Notes: generated by a model from the letters alone, not told the origin. Shown: positions 33,689 to 43,661, numbered from the stretch's first letter. The stretch: DNA of 43,770 nucleotides from Azospirillum sp. 47_25 (GCA_001917125.1 MNTU01000048.1:1-43770), one strand, 5' to 3'. Numbers and translations: made by a program.

Positions 33689-33730
33689 AAAAAGTTGTTA
33701 AACAATATAGGGTTTAACAACTTTTTTTTT
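33689..33730 (+). terminator. Strong rho-independent terminator before comEC
   Basis: A 15-base-pair stem, AAAAAGTTGTTAAAC with GTTTAACAACTTTTT, an eight-base loop and a run of nine T in all. Confidence 0.92.
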
Positions 33731-33777
33731 GCTTTTAAATTTAGCCGGCATTAAATTAAATGCCGGAGGAGACGCTT

Positions 33778-35829
33778 ATGCTGCATGTCTGGCGGTATTA
33801 TATAACCCGAAATCTGGAAGCCGAACGGGAGCGGTGGGTGCTGTGGCTGCCGGTGTTGTTTGCCACCGGCATAGGAATTTATTTTGCTTTGCCGCAGGAA
33901 CCGTCGATGTGGCTGACGCTGGCAGTGATTGAGCTGACTTTGCTGGCGGTTTGGCTGGCGCGGCATCAGGCGAAGCTGTTATGGCTGCTGGCCGGTTGGG
34001 GTGTTATGCTGGCCGGCTTTACCAATATTCAGCTTAAAGCGATTTATCTCAGTGAAACGCCTCAGGTCAAAAACGAGGATAAACTTTATCTGCAAGGGCG
34101 TGTCGTCGCTGCAGACACCAATTATCGCGGCAATCAGCGTCTGGTTCTGGAAAATATGAAAGACTATGACGGGAATTCGGTTGCCGGGCGCTATAAACTG
34201 ACGCTGACCTCAAAGTCTTCACGGGCCGGGGTCGGTGATTGCGTGGAAATGATTGCAACGGTGCGTCCGCATATTCATGCGGTGGCGGTCGGTGCTTATC
34301 AGCTGGACCGCAAAGCTTATTTTGAAGGGTTGACCGGCGGCGGTTTTATTTCAAGCCGGGTTTTGCCTGCGGTTTGTGAACAAAAACCGGGAGCGGGACT
34401 GTTATGGGCGGAAGGCGTGTCCGGGCTGCGGCAAAGAATTGTCAACCGGATTAACCGGGTTCTGCCTCGTGATGAAGCGGGAATTGCGGCGGCAATCGTT
34501 GCCGGCGAACGGGGCGGCATTTCCCGGAAAATAACCGAAAATTATCGGGATTCGGGACTGGCGCATTTTCTGTCGATTTCCGGGCTGCATATGAGTATGG
34601 TGGCCGGAATGATGTTTTTTCTGGTGCGGTTGGCAATGGCCTTGGTTCCGGCCTGGTCGCTGCGTTATGATGCCAAAAAAACGGCGGCGCTTTTTGCCAT
34701 TTTGATGAGCTTTGTTTATTTGCAGATATCCGGGGCGGAAATTCCCAGCCAGAGAGCTTTCATTATGACTTTTATCGTGCTGCTCGGGGTCTTGTTTGCA
34801 AGGCAGGCGATTTCGATGCGAATGCTGGGCTGGGCGGCACTGATTGTTTTGATTGTTTCGCCGCAGGCTTTAATCGGTGCCAGCTTTCAGATGTCTTTTG
34901 CCGCAGTGGCGGCTTTGATTGCTTTTTATGAACGTTATGCGGGGAGTTTGCATCGCTTTCTGACCGGAAGCAACGGACGGGACATTACGCTGCCGGGGCG
35001 GGTTATGCGGATTTTATGGGCTTATTTTATCGGTATTATGGTTTCGGATTTGGTGGCCAGTCTGGCTACGCTGCCTTTTGCGATTTATCATTTTAACCGC
35101 ATTGCCGTGTTTACGACGCTGACAAACCTGCTGGCCGGGCCGATTATCGGTTTTGTGATTATGCCTTTTGTGCTGGCGGCGCTGTTGCTGATGCCTTTAG
35201 GGCTGGATTATTGGCCGTTGAAACTGGTCGGAGCGGGAATTGACCTGGTTAATCGGATAACGTCTTATGTTGCAGGGCTTCCGGAGGCGGCTTATCAGGT
35301 GATGTCAATGCCGTTATGGGGGCTTCTGCTGATTGTTTACGGCGCTTTGTGGGTTTGTATCTGGCAGCGAAAATGGCGCGGCTGGGGTTTTGTTTTGATT
35401 GCGGCGGGATTAATGAGTATTTGGACGGTTAAGGTGCCGGATGTGATGGCCGATGCCGACGGAGAGGTTTTTGCGGTTCGGGATGAAAGCGGCAAAATGG
35501 TTATTTTGCCGACCAGGGGTAATAATTATTTGAAGAAAGTCTGGTTGGAGAAGACTGCGGCGCGAAAGCTGACGGCTAAAGAGAGCCGAAAACTGAAGGC
35601 AATTTACGACGGGCGGAAAACGGACAGAACCTGGATTGATATGGCTTGTGATGAACGCAGCTGCCTGTATAAAAACCGGATCAGGATTATTAAATACGGC
35701 GGTTTGGAAATTGACGGCAAGGATTATGATTTGTCGTCGGCTTTGGGAAGTAATTTCTATATAGACGGCAAAAACGTGACGGTGAAAACGGTTCGCGGAG
35801 CTATCGGCCGGAGATTGTGGAATAATTAG
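33778..35829 (+). CDS. comEC: ComEC/Rec2-family DNA uptake channel
   Basis: ComEC is the inner-membrane channel that brings single-stranded DNA into the cytoplasm in natural transformation. The 683-residue protein has N-terminal helices followed by the periplasmic OB-like domain (about 85-205), then the competence domain with many helices, with DSGLAHFLSISGLHMSMVAG and SGAEIPSQRAFIM as family motifs. The C-terminal part is short and lacks a metallo-beta-lactamase HxHxDH motif. The start at 33778 follows GGAGGAG with seven bases between; an ATG at 33760 is in frame but upstream of that site. DprA is also encoded in the window. Confidence 0.92.
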   Translation: MLHVWRYYITRNLEAERERWVLWLPVLFATGIGIYFALPQEPSMWLTLAVIELTLLAVWLARHQAKLLWLLAGWGVMLAGFTNIQLKAIYLSETPQVKNEDKLYLQGRVVAADTNYRGNQRLVLENMKDYDGNSVAGRYKLTLTSKSSRAGVGDCVEMIATVRPHIHAVAVGAYQLDRKAYFEGLTGGGFISSRVLPAVCEQKPGAGLLWAEGVSGLRQRIVNRINRVLPRDEAGIAAAIVAGERGGISRKITENYRDSGLAHFLSISGLHMSMVAGMMFFLVRLAMALVPAWSLRYDAKKTAALFAILMSFVYLQISGAEIPSQRAFIMTFIVLLGVLFARQAISMRMLGWAALIVLIVSPQALIGASFQMSFAAVAALIAFYERYAGSLHRFLTGSNGRDITLPGRVMRILWAYFIGIMVSDLVASLATLPFAIYHFNRIAVFTTLTNLLAGPIIGFVIMPFVLAALLLMPLGLDYWPLKLVGAGIDLVNRITSYVAGLPEAAYQVMSMPLWGLLLIVYGALWVCIWQRKWRGWGFVLIAAGLMSIWTVKVPDVMADADGEVFAVRDESGKMVILPTRGNNYLKKVWLEKTAARKLTAKESRKLKAIYDGRKTDRTWIDMACDERSCLYKNRIRIIKYGGLEIDGKDYDLSSALGSNFYIDGKNVTVKTVRGAIGRRLWNN

Positions 35830-35912
35830 CTCTTTTTGTCTTGCTTTTTGTCAATATTGTTGGTAAGTTGAAAGCCAAAATTCATTATTATAAATCTTTA
35901 AAAAATTAAATT

Positions 35913-36347
35913 ATGGAACGTATTATTTTTTATGTCTTGCCGCTGTTTGTTTTGCTGGTGGTTTATCTGGCGTTTAAGCTGTTTAAGAATCGTTCGCTTT
36001 ATCTGGCTGCCGCGGCTGAGAATGAAAGGCTGCAGGCGGAGATTGACGCGCAGCAGAAAGAAATTTTTCTGTGGAGCCGCAAAGGCGAAGAATTTGTGCC
36101 CGCGAGTGATGAGGATGTTGCCCGTTTTAAGCTGCCTTATCCGATTATTCATCGTGAACTGATGGAGCTTCGTCCGAAGTTTATGGTTCGCCGTTTGTAT
36201 GGCAATTGGATTTTTGCACTTTCCGGTGCGTCTGTTTTTGTTAAAGCCATTGATAATGACGAAAAAGACGGTTATTCGGAAAATTGGGTGCATAATCATG
36301 AGATGAGCGTTGAAGAATACCAAAAGCAATTAAAAATCAAAGAGTGA
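35913..36347 (+). CDS. Membrane-anchored coiled-coil protein of unknown function
   Basis: The 144-residue protein has one N-terminal membrane helix (3-23), then a coiled-coil segment (AAAAENERLQAEIDAQQKEI) and a globular domain from about residue 55 with a conserved-looking WSRKGEEF. I recognise no family. There is no Shine-Dalgarno; the leader is AT-rich. Its TGA overlaps the next gene's ATG (TGATG). The two have the same plan and may be ancient paralogues. Confidence 0.7.
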   Translation: MERIIFYVLPLFVLLVVYLAFKLFKNRSLYLAAAAENERLQAEIDAQQKEIFLWSRKGEEFVPASDEDVARFKLPYPIIHRELMELRPKFMVRRLYGNWIFALSGASVFVKAIDNDEKDGYSENWVHNHEMSVEEYQKQLKIKE

Positions 36348-36778
36348 TGGAATATCTGGTTATTTTCCTTTTCGTATGGGCTGCCGCCGCAACGGTTTTG
36401 GTTCTGCGCGGACGTGCAAAACTTAAGAATGTGATGAAGGAGCTGCAACAGTGCCGGGAAAAGAATCGGGAACTGTATCGTGAAGCTCTGTTGTGGAAGA
36501 ACAACCGCAAAGAATATCGCATAGCCAATCAGTTTGAAGCCGGACTGTTGGGCTGCCTTCCGGTTGTTGAGTTGGGCAGCAGGACACTGCATCCGGTGGT
36601 CAGGATTGAAATGTCTGACGAAAAACCGAAACTGACATTGGTCGGTGCAGATGTTTTGGCTGAAAGCTGGCTGGGAGACGAGGAATGTCATGCAACAGTT
36701 ATGCATGTGGTCAATCGTCTTTCGGCCGAGGAGTACGATGATTTTATCCGACAGCTTGAAAGCGGCTTTCAGGACTAA
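36347..36778 (+). CDS. Second membrane-anchored coiled-coil protein, coupled to the previous gene
   Basis: The 143-residue protein has an N-terminal membrane helix (2-20), a basic and coiled segment (KLKNVMKELQQCREKNRELY) and a globular C-terminal domain. LLWKNNRKEY here lines up with FLWSRKGEEF of the upstream protein at the same distance from the helix. The start shares one base with the preceding stop, so translation is probably coupled. An in-frame GTG one codon earlier is an alternative start. Function unknown. Confidence 0.7.
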   Translation: MEYLVIFLFVWAAAATVLVLRGRAKLKNVMKELQQCREKNRELYREALLWKNNRKEYRIANQFEAGLLGCLPVVELGSRTLHPVVRIEMSDEKPKLTLVGADVLAESWLGDEECHATVMHVVNRLSAEEYDDFIRQLESGFQD

Positions 36779-36789
36779 CTTTGTAAATA

Positions 36790-36819
36790 AAACCCCGTCC
36801 GTTTAAGGGCGGGGTTTTT
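36790..36819. terminator. Bidirectional terminator between convergent genes
   Basis: AACCCCG-T-CC pairs with GG-G-CGGGGTT around a short loop, with T runs on both sides, between the coiled-coil pair and prfC. Confidence 0.8.
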
Positions 36820-36830
36820 GTATCCGATTA

Positions 36831-38420
36831 TTAAAAAGTTTGTTCGCGGGTCGTGCTCAGAACCAGTCGGGGGAAGTCTTCTTTGATTTTGCCCAGGTGC
36901 CAGGCGTTGCGAGCCAGAAAGACCAGAGCGCCGTCGTGGTCCTCGGCAACGCAGGACTGGTTGGCATCAAGAAACTTCTTGAGTTCGTTTTTATCTTCGC
37001 AGGTTACCCAGCGGGCCGTGTAGTAAGATGTCGGCTCAAACATGACAGGAATGTTGAATTCGGTGCGGATACGGTCAGCCATAACTTCAAACTGCAGGGT
37101 GCCGACAACGCCGACGATATATTCCGAACCGATGACCGGTTTGAAAATACTGGCGCCGCCTTCTTCGGCGATTTGCTGAAGTGCCGCGCCGAGGTGTTTG
37201 GATTTGAGCGGGTCAAGCGCCCGGACGCTTTTGAGCAGTTCCGGGGCAAAGGAAGGAATACCGGTGAAGTGGATTTTCTCCCCTTCGGTCAGGGTGTCGC
37301 CGATGCGGAGCTGACCGTGGTTGGGAATGCCGATAATGTCCCCGGCATAAGCGTCTTCCGCCAGTTCGCGTTCTTGGGCTAAGAACATGACGGGAGTAGG
37401 TACTTTCAGCCCTTTGCCGGTACGAACCTGGGTGAGGGTCATGCCGCGTTTGAAGTGTCCGGAACAAATGCGCATAAAGGCAATGCGGTCGCGGTGTTTC
37501 GGATCCATGTTGGCTTGGATTTTGAAGACGAAGCCGGTAACCTTGTTTTCCTGAGGCTGAACGGTTCGTTCGGCGGCAGGCTGCGGCCGCGGAGACGGAG
37601 CCATCCGGTGCAGGCCTTCCAGCACTTCCTTGACGCCGAAGTTATTGATAGCACTGCCGAAAAAGACCGGGGTCATTGCACCGGCAAGATAGAGCTCCAG
37701 GTCGAATGCCGGGCATAGTTCGCGAACCATGGTAACGTCCTCGCGCAATTTGGCGACGGCATGGGCCGGCAACAGATTGTCAAGTTTGGGATCGTCCAAC
37801 CCTTTGCATGTTTCAATGGTCGCATTAATGGTTGATTTGTCACCGGTTTTGTTCATTAAAATCAGTTGGTCGTTAATCAGGTCGTAACAGCCGAGGAAGT
37901 CTTTTCCCATGCCAATCGGCCAGCTGGCAGGCGTGCAGTCCATGGCCAGCGTTTTTTCAATATCGTCCAGAAGCAGGAACGGATCCAGCCCTTCGCGGTC
38001 GAGTTTGTTGATGAAAGTTAAAATCGGCACGTTGCGCAGGCGGCAAACTTCAAACAGCTTTTTCGTTTGGGTTTCGATACCTTTGGCCGAATCCAGCACC
38101 ATAATGGCGGAATCTACGGCGGTCAGCACGCGGTAGGTATCTTCGGAAAAGTCTTCGTGGCCCGGTGTGTCCAACAGGTTAAAGGTAATGTCGCGGTAAT
38201 CGAAGGTCATGACGGAGGAGGCGACGGAAATGCCGCGTTCCTGTTCAACTTTCATCCAGTCGGAATGGGCGCGGCGATTTTCACCGCGGGCTTTGACGGC
38301 TCCGGCCTGCTGAATGGCACCGCCGAAAAGCAGCAGCTTTTCGGTTAACGTGGTTTTACCGGCGTCCGGGTGTGAAATAATCGCAAAAGTTTTGCGGGGA
38401 TTTACTTTATTCTCAGGCAT
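36831..38420 (-). CDS. prfC: Peptide chain release factor 3
   Basis: RF3 is a GTPase that recycles RF1 and RF2 after termination. The 529-residue protein has the translation-factor GTPase motifs: SHPDAGKT (16-23), DTPGHEDFS near 85 and NKLD near 140, followed by a beta-barrel and the RF3 C-terminal domain (SVRALDPLKSKHLGAALQQI region). AISHPDAGKTTLTEKLL and KARGENRRAHSDWM separate RF3 from EF-G. It lacks close partners on its strand. Confidence 0.97.
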   Translation of the reverse strand: MPENKVNPRKTFAIISHPDAGKTTLTEKLLLFGGAIQQAGAVKARGENRRAHSDWMKVEQERGISVASSVMTFDYRDITFNLLDTPGHEDFSEDTYRVLTAVDSAIMVLDSAKGIETQTKKLFEVCRLRNVPILTFINKLDREGLDPFLLLDDIEKTLAMDCTPASWPIGMGKDFLGCYDLINDQLILMNKTGDKSTINATIETCKGLDDPKLDNLLPAHAVAKLREDVTMVRELCPAFDLELYLAGAMTPVFFGSAINNFGVKEVLEGLHRMAPSPRPQPAAERTVQPQENKVTGFVFKIQANMDPKHRDRIAFMRICSGHFKRGMTLTQVRTGKGLKVPTPVMFLAQERELAEDAYAGDIIGIPNHGQLRIGDTLTEGEKIHFTGIPSFAPELLKSVRALDPLKSKHLGAALQQIAEEGGASIFKPVIGSEYIVGVVGTLQFEVMADRIRTEFNIPVMFEPTSYYTARWVTCEDKNELKKFLDANQSCVAEDHDGALVFLARNAWHLGKIKEDFPRLVLSTTREQTF

Positions 38421-38495
38421 TTGTTTACTCTGTTTCTTAAAATATCAATTTAAGCAGTTATTTATCCGAAATAGATCTAAATTGCAAGATTTATA

Positions 38496-38525
38496 TAAAA
38501 ACAAAGGGCAGGAAGTTCCCGCCCT
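38496..38525 (-). terminator. Rho-independent terminator of the TPR lipoprotein gene
   Basis: On the minus strand AGGGC and an inner GGAA / TTCC pair form a stem with one mismatch, followed by a T-rich run. Confidence 0.65.
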
Positions 38526-38546
38526 GTATTTATTCGGATATGCGGC

Positions 38547-39803
38547 TCAGCCGTTAAACGGGCTGGAAACATCCGGCAGCAGCGGACGGGGTTCAACCGT
38601 CGGGGTGCGGGCCGGAGTAATTTCGGGCATGGCGGGAGCCGTGTTTACCGGAGCGGCTCCGTTGGCTTCCAACGACTCTGCCGGAATGATTTCAATGTCT
38701 TTGACAATCTTGGTTGTGGTGGCTTGGGGCGCAGCCGGTTTAGCGGGGACGTTGATGCCCAAATTGCGCTCAATGGCAGCCTGTTCCTTGGCTTTTTCTT
38801 TAGAGGTTACCAATCCCAAATCGTAAATGACTTCCAATTTGCGGAGGTTTTTGGCCGCTGAGAGAAGGTCTTTGGCCGGAGCCTGAGGTTTCAGCCGCTG
38901 GCGCGGAGAGGGAGGCAAAATGGCTTCGATAATCAAATTGCGTTCGGCCGAGAATTCGCGCGGCGTAATGGCACGGTCTTCGGTTGCGGTTTTGAGCGCG
39001 TTAATCCGTTCAATAATCATATCGGGCGAGGGAACCGGTTTGTCAACGGTGAAGCCGGCCGGTGCGTTAGTCAGCGGCAGCAGGCCGCCGATATTGGACT
39101 GGCGCGCTTTCAAAAACTCCTCTTTGGTAATCATATCGTTTTCGGCCAGTTCTTTCATAATCAGAAAGCGGGAAATGATATTTTGCTCCTGCGGCGTAAA
39201 CAGAACTTCCACGGCTTTAACGTCAGCTTCGGAAACGGCTTTGTTGTTGGCGGCGTTTTTCTGTTCACGGATAAACAAAGCTTCTTCCAGGGCAGAGCGT
39301 CCCTGTTTGGCAGCTGCTTCTTCGCTGATGCTGAAAACTTTGACGCCGCTGTCGTCTTCAATAATCAGTTTGCTTTGGTTGATGTTTATCAGACGCAGGC
39401 GTTTCTGGGCAACTTCGGTCATCTTGCGGGGCTGCATGTCTTCGCTGCCGAGAACGGTGGTCTGGTCGCCGGCGGAGAGAATAATCTCTTCGTAATACTG
39501 GCGGGCACGGTTAGGCAGCCCTAATTTTTCGGCATTAAGGGCGCCGACCATCAGAGCCTGAGCATTTTTGGGGTTTTGGCGCAGGGACATTTGGACATGT
39601 TCGTCCGCTTCGGTAAAGTTTCCCTGGGAGTAGGCAAGGGTGGCTTTGGCTGCCTCTTTGGCTCCTTCGTCGCCGAAAGTCAGCGTGTTGTACGTTTCCG
39701 GGCTGGTGTTCTTTTCAATGTAGGAACAGGAGCTCAAAAAGCCGGCGGACAGAGCCGCGGAAACAAGAATTCTGGTTATCTGCACAAGTTTACTCCCCAT
39801 CAT
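38547..39803 (-). CDS. TPR-containing lipoprotein of unknown function
   Basis: The 418-residue protein has a lipoprotein signal peptide; LSSC places the lipidated cysteine at residue 26. Residues about 47-115 look like TPR repeats (GNFTEADEHVQMSLRQNPKN and ALNAEKLGLPNRARQYYEEI). Later segments contain helical repeats ending in proline-rich, low-complexity sequence (from about 345), typical of periplasmic linkers. Such proteins often scaffold envelope complexes, but no partner is indicated here. The protein starts with two consecutive methionines; GGGAG is nine bases before the first. Confidence 0.8.
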   Translation of the reverse strand: MMGSKLVQITRILVSAALSAGFLSSCSYIEKNTSPETYNTLTFGDEGAKEAAKATLAYSQGNFTEADEHVQMSLRQNPKNAQALMVGALNAEKLGLPNRARQYYEEIILSAGDQTTVLGSEDMQPRKMTEVAQKRLRLININQSKLIIEDDSGVKVFSISEEAAAKQGRSALEEALFIREQKNAANNKAVSEADVKAVEVLFTPQEQNIISRFLIMKELAENDMITKEEFLKARQSNIGGLLPLTNAPAGFTVDKPVPSPDMIIERINALKTATEDRAITPREFSAERNLIIEAILPPSPRQRLKPQAPAKDLLSAAKNLRKLEVIYDLGLVTSKEKAKEQAAIERNLGINVPAKPAAPQATTTKIVKDIEIIPAESLEANGAAPVNTAPAMPEITPARTPTVEPRPLLPDVSSPFNG

Positions 39804-39913
39804 AACGTCATGCTCCCGGCAGCCTTTGTCTCGGCCCGGAAACTTCTCTTGCCAAGCATATTATTAAATATATTCAAAGAATACAATAATTTTGTTGGCG
39901 TTGTGAATTTTGC

Positions 39914-39941
39914 TTGATTTAAAAAATTTTTTATGTAGTAT
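39914..39941 (+). promoter_or_regulatory. Promoter of tRNA-Leu, possibly also tig
   Basis: TTGATT (39914-39919), a 16-base spacer and TAGTAT (39936-39941) lie about 22 bases before the tRNA. No terminator lies between the tRNA and tig, so read-through is possible. Confidence 0.45.
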
Positions 39942-39963
39942 GCAAGCAACTATAAGTGTCAGC

Positions 39964-40048
<85 letters not shown>

Positions 40049-40100
40049 TTGACGTTCTGATACTGTAACGGTTTCAATCAACAATAAAAAGAGAATATTT

Positions 40101-41474
40101 ATGAAAGCTACTGAGTTAAAATCCGAAAGTTTGAAGAAAGAATACACCGTCGTTATTCCGGCGGCTGATTTTGAAAAAGAAGTTGATGCCAAAATCAACC
40201 AGATTGCGAAAACAACCAAAATTCCGGGCTTCCGTCCGGGCAAGGCTCCGAAAGAAATGCTGAAGCAGAAATACCGCGCTTCGGTTTTGGGCGAAGTTTT
40301 GGATGAAACCGTTCGCAACGCGACTGAGGAAGTTATCAAAAGCAACAAGTTAAATCCGGTTATGATGCCGAATATCAAAGTTACCAAATTTGAAGACGGC
40401 AAAGATATTGAATTCACACTGACGGTTGAACTGATGCCGGAAATCAAAATCGGCGATTTGTCGGCGATTAAACTGGAAAAACTGATGGCTGAAGTTCCGG
40501 CCGAGGAAGTTGAGAAAGCTTTGAACTATATCGCTCAGAGCCGCCGCGAAACCGTTAAGGTTGAAGAAGATCGCGCCGCAGCCAAGGGCGACACCGTTGT
40601 GATCGATTTCACGGGTTCGATTGACGGAGTTGAATTCCAGGGAGGCAAAGGCAATAATTATCCTTTGGAACTGGGGTCCAATTCCTTTATACCGGGTTTC
40701 GAAGATCAGCTTATTGGCAAAAAAGCCGGTGATAAAGTTGATGTCAACGTTACTTTCCCGGAAAATTACCATGCCAAGGATTTGGCCGGAAAAGCTTCGG
40801 TCTTTGCGGTTGAAATCAAAGAACTGCGTGCAGCCAAAGAAGTTGAAATCAATGATGAATTTGCCAAATCTTTGGGCGAAGAAAGCCTGGATAAGCTGAA
40901 AGCGGCCATTGCCGAACGTATTAAGGGCGATTATGAAGCCGCTTCAAAGATGAAACTGAAACGTCAGTTGCTGGATAATCTGGACAATGAATATAAGTTT
41001 GATGTTCCGGCCGGGTTGGTCGATGCCGAATATAAGAGCATCGTTGATCAGTATGAACAGGCGAAGAAATATAATCAGCTGGACGAAAGCGAAAAGAACA
41101 AGTCAGAAGAAGAACTGCTGGCTGAGTATAAAGATATTGCCGTCCGCCGGGTTAAACTCGGCCTGTTGCTTTCCGAAATCGGAAAGGACGCCAAAGTTAC
41201 CATTACGCCGGATGATATTAACAAGGCTATCATGAATGAGGCGAAGAAGTATCCGGGACAGGAAAAAGCTGTCTTTGATTATTATCTGAAAAACAAGCAG
41301 GCAATTGAAGCTTTAAAAGCTCCGGTTTTTGAAGAAAAGATTGTTGATTATGTTATCGGCAAATCCAATGTCAGCGAAAAAATCGTCAGTATTGAAGAGT
41401 TGTATTCTTTTGACGAAGACAAAAAAGCCGGAAAGAAAACAACGGCGAAAAAGTCTGCCAAGAAATCAGCTTAA
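40101..41474 (+). CDS. tig: Trigger factor
   Basis: Trigger factor binds the ribosome exit site and chaperones nascent chains. The 457-residue protein shows the ribosome-binding loop GFRPGKAP (43-50), a peptidyl-prolyl isomerase domain (about 158-245, including DTVVIDFTGSIDGVEFQGG), and the helical C-terminal substrate-binding domain. A terminal extension, AGKKTTAKKSAKKSA, is rich in lysine and alanine and may bind ribosomal RNA. It is followed by clpP and clpX in the usual order. Confidence 0.97.
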   Translation: MKATELKSESLKKEYTVVIPAADFEKEVDAKINQIAKTTKIPGFRPGKAPKEMLKQKYRASVLGEVLDETVRNATEEVIKSNKLNPVMMPNIKVTKFEDGKDIEFTLTVELMPEIKIGDLSAIKLEKLMAEVPAEEVEKALNYIAQSRRETVKVEEDRAAAKGDTVVIDFTGSIDGVEFQGGKGNNYPLELGSNSFIPGFEDQLIGKKAGDKVDVNVTFPENYHAKDLAGKASVFAVEIKELRAAKEVEINDEFAKSLGEESLDKLKAAIAERIKGDYEAASKMKLKRQLLDNLDNEYKFDVPAGLVDAEYKSIVDQYEQAKKYNQLDESEKNKSEEELLAEYKDIAVRRVKLGLLLSEIGKDAKVTITPDDINKAIMNEAKKYPGQEKAVFDYYLKNKQAIEALKAPVFEEKIVDYVIGKSNVSEKIVSIEELYSFDEDKKAGKKTTAKKSAKKSA

Positions 41475-41492
41475 TAATCTGTTGATGCAATG

Positions 41493-41526
41493 CAAAAGCC
41501 TCCGTTTCGTCGGAGGCTTTTGTTTA
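41493..41526 (+). terminator. Rho-independent terminator after tig
   Basis: AAAAGCCTCCG / CGGAGGCTTTT around TTTCGT is followed by a T-rich stretch. It separates tig from clpP. Confidence 0.85.
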
Positions 41527-41580
41527 AATCCGGTGATTTTATCAGATAAACGGGTAATCGCGGCGGTTATTAATAATTTA

Positions 41581-41609
41581 TTGATTATATTGGTGTAGTC
41601 TTGTATAAG
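41581..41609 (+). promoter_or_regulatory. Promoter of clpP-clpX
   Basis: TTGATT (41581-41586), a 17-base spacer and TATAAG (41604-41609), five of six, lie about 32 bases before the clpP ATG. I did not see the CTTGAAA-type sigma-32 pattern of E. coli. Confidence 0.6.
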
Positions 41610-41640
41610 TTTGAAATGTTTTTGAAATAAGGAAGCTGTA

Positions 41641-42270
41641 ATGACTGAGAGAAGTCCTTTAGAAATATATAACAGCACTTTGGTGCCGATGGTTATCGAG
41701 CAAACCTCTAAGGGGGAGCGTTCTTTTGATATTTTTTCCCGTCTGCTGAAGGAGAGAATTATTTTTCTGACCGGTGAAGTTAATGATGAAGTTTCTTCTC
41801 TGGTTTGTGCGCAGCTGTTGTTTTTGGAATCGGAAAATCCGAAGAAAGACATTTCTTTGTATATCAATTCTCCGGGAGGGGTTATTACTTCCGGCATGGC
41901 GATGTATGATACGATGAAATATATCAGCTGTGACGTGGCGACAATCTGCATCGGTCAGGCCTGTTCAATGGGGTCATTCCTGCTGGCCGGCGGAACCAAA
42001 GGCAAGCGTTTCTCGCTGCCTAATTCGCAGATTATGATTCACCAGCCCTCCGGCGGAGCCAAGGGGCAGGCGGCGGATATCGAAATTCAGGCCAAACTGA
42101 TTTTGGATATGCGGAAACGTTTGAATCAGATTTATGCCGAAAATACCGGGCAGAAGCTGTCGGTGATTGAAAAAGCGATGGACCGCGATAATTTTATGAC
42201 CCCGCAGGAAGCATTGAAGTTCGGTTTGATTGACCAGATTGTAACCTCCCGCAATGAGATGAACAAATAG
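41641..42270 (+). CDS. clpP: ATP-dependent Clp protease proteolytic subunit
   Basis: ClpP forms the two-ring peptidase chamber fed by ClpX or ClpA. The 209-residue protein has the catalytic triad S109 ([10 protein letters not shown]), H134 (IMIHQPSGG) and D183 (DRDNFM). The usual ASMGAF around the serine reads CSMGSF here, with no effect on the catalytic residue. AAGGAAG precedes the ATG and clpX follows by nine bases. Confidence 0.98.
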   Translation: MTERSPLEIYNSTLVPMVIEQTSKGERSFDIFSRLLKERIIFLTGEVNDEVSSLVCAQLLFLESENPKKDISLYINSPGGVITSGMAMYDTMKYISCDVATICIGQACSMGSFLLAGGTKGKRFSLPNSQIMIHQPSGGAKGQAADIEIQAKLILDMRKRLNQIYAENTGQKLSVIEKAMDRDNFMTPQEALKFGLIDQIVTSRNEMNK

Positions 42271-42279
42271 GATAAAGCA

Positions 42280-43542
42280 ATGAGTGACGATAAAGAAAAC
42301 AACGGTGAAATGCTGCATTGTTCTTTCTGCGGAAAGAGTCAGGCGGAAGTCAAAAAATTAGTTGCCGGCCGCGGCGTTTATATCTGTGATGAGTGCATTG
42401 AAGTATGCATTAACATTGTGGCGGACGAACTGGAAGAAGAACGCAAGGCAGAAGCCGGAATTTCACCGGAAAAACTGCCGACCCCGTCCAAAATTAAAGA
42501 ATTTCTTGATCAGTATGTTATCGGTCAGGATGAGGCGAAAAAAGTTTTGTCGGTGGCGGTTTATAACCATTATAAACGTTTGAACTCACAGAAAACCAAC
42601 AAAGATGTGGAAATCTCCAAATCAAACGTCATTTTAATCGGTTCGACCGGCAGCGGTAAAACCCTGTTGGCGCAGACGCTGGCTAAAATTCTGGATGTGC
42701 CGTTTGCCATTTCGGACGCGACGACGCTGACCGAAGCCGGCTATGTCGGCGAAGACGTCGAAAATATTATCTTGAAACTGGTGCAGGCTGCGAATTATGA
42801 TATTGAAAAAGCGCAGCGCGGCATCGTTTATATTGATGAAATCGATAAGATTACCCGTAAAACCGACGGGCCGTCGATTACCCGCGATGTTTCGGGCGAG
42901 GGCGTTCAGCAGGCATTGCTGAAGATTATCGAAGGAACGGTTGCCAATGTTCCGCCGCAGGGCGGCCGCAAACATCCGCAGCAGGAATTTTTGCATGTTG
43001 ATACGACCAATATTCTGTTTATCTGCGGCGGGGCTTTTGCCGGATTGGAGAAGATTGTCAATCGCCGCGGCAATGAAACCTCTATCGGTTTCGGTGCCAA
43101 AGTCAGCAGTCCGGAAGACAAAGGTATCGGCGAGATTTTAAAAGACGTGCAGCCGGAAGATTTGCTTAAATACGGTCTGATTCCGGAGTTTATCGGCCGT
43201 TTGCCGATTATTGCCACATTAGATGATCTGAATGAAGAGGCTTTGGTTCGGGTTTTGACCGAGCCGAAGAATGCTTTGGTTAAGCAGTATGAAGCTTTGT
43301 TTGATATGGAAGGCGTTAAACTGACGATTACCGAGGAAGCTTTGAAAGCAATAGCCAAAAAAGCGATTGAGCGTAAAACCGGTGCGCGCGGTTTGCGGGC
43401 GATTATGGAAGAAAATCTGTTGCAGATTATGTATGATATTCCGGATAAGAAAAACGTCAGCGAAATTGTCATTAATGAGAATGTTATTAATGACGGTGCC
43501 GAGCCGGAATATGTGGTTTCAAAAGAAAGTAAATCGGCTTAA
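42280..43542 (+). CDS. clpX: ATP-dependent Clp protease ATPase subunit ClpX
   Basis: ClpX unfolds tagged substrates and passes them to ClpP. The 420-residue protein has the N-terminal zinc-binding domain (C14, C17, C36, C39), Walker A GSTGSGKT (121-128), Walker [10 protein letters not shown], the IGF loop that docks on ClpP (SIGFGAKV) and the C-terminal AAA domain with [11 protein letters not shown]. Its length is normal. It is translated right after clpP from the same message. Confidence 0.98.
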   Translation: MSDDKENNGEMLHCSFCGKSQAEVKKLVAGRGVYICDECIEVCINIVADELEEERKAEAGISPEKLPTPSKIKEFLDQYVIGQDEAKKVLSVAVYNHYKRLNSQKTNKDVEISKSNVILIGSTGSGKTLLAQTLAKILDVPFAISDATTLTEAGYVGEDVENIILKLVQAANYDIEKAQRGIVYIDEIDKITRKTDGPSITRDVSGEGVQQALLKIIEGTVANVPPQGGRKHPQQEFLHVDTTNILFICGGAFAGLEKIVNRRGNETSIGFGAKVSSPEDKGIGEILKDVQPEDLLKYGLIPEFIGRLPIIATLDDLNEEALVRVLTEPKNALVKQYEALFDMEGVKLTITEEALKAIAKKAIERKTGARGLRAIMEENLLQIMYDIPDKKNVSEIVINENVINDGAEPEYVVSKESKSA

Positions 43543-43566
43543 ACCGCTGTGCGGCCGGTTTGAATG

Positions 43567-43597
43567 AAAAATCCCCGGAAACGGGGATTTTTTTTGT
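43567..43597 (+). terminator. Rho-independent terminator of clpP-clpX
   Basis: AAAATCCCCG / CGGGGATTTT around GAAA is followed by a T run, about 25 bases past the clpX stop. Confidence 0.92.
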
Positions 43598-43661
43598 GCT
43601 TGGGCTTAGGCTGTATTATCTATTTTCTTTAGCCGCAAGGAATTGCTGCTGTAATTATTTG

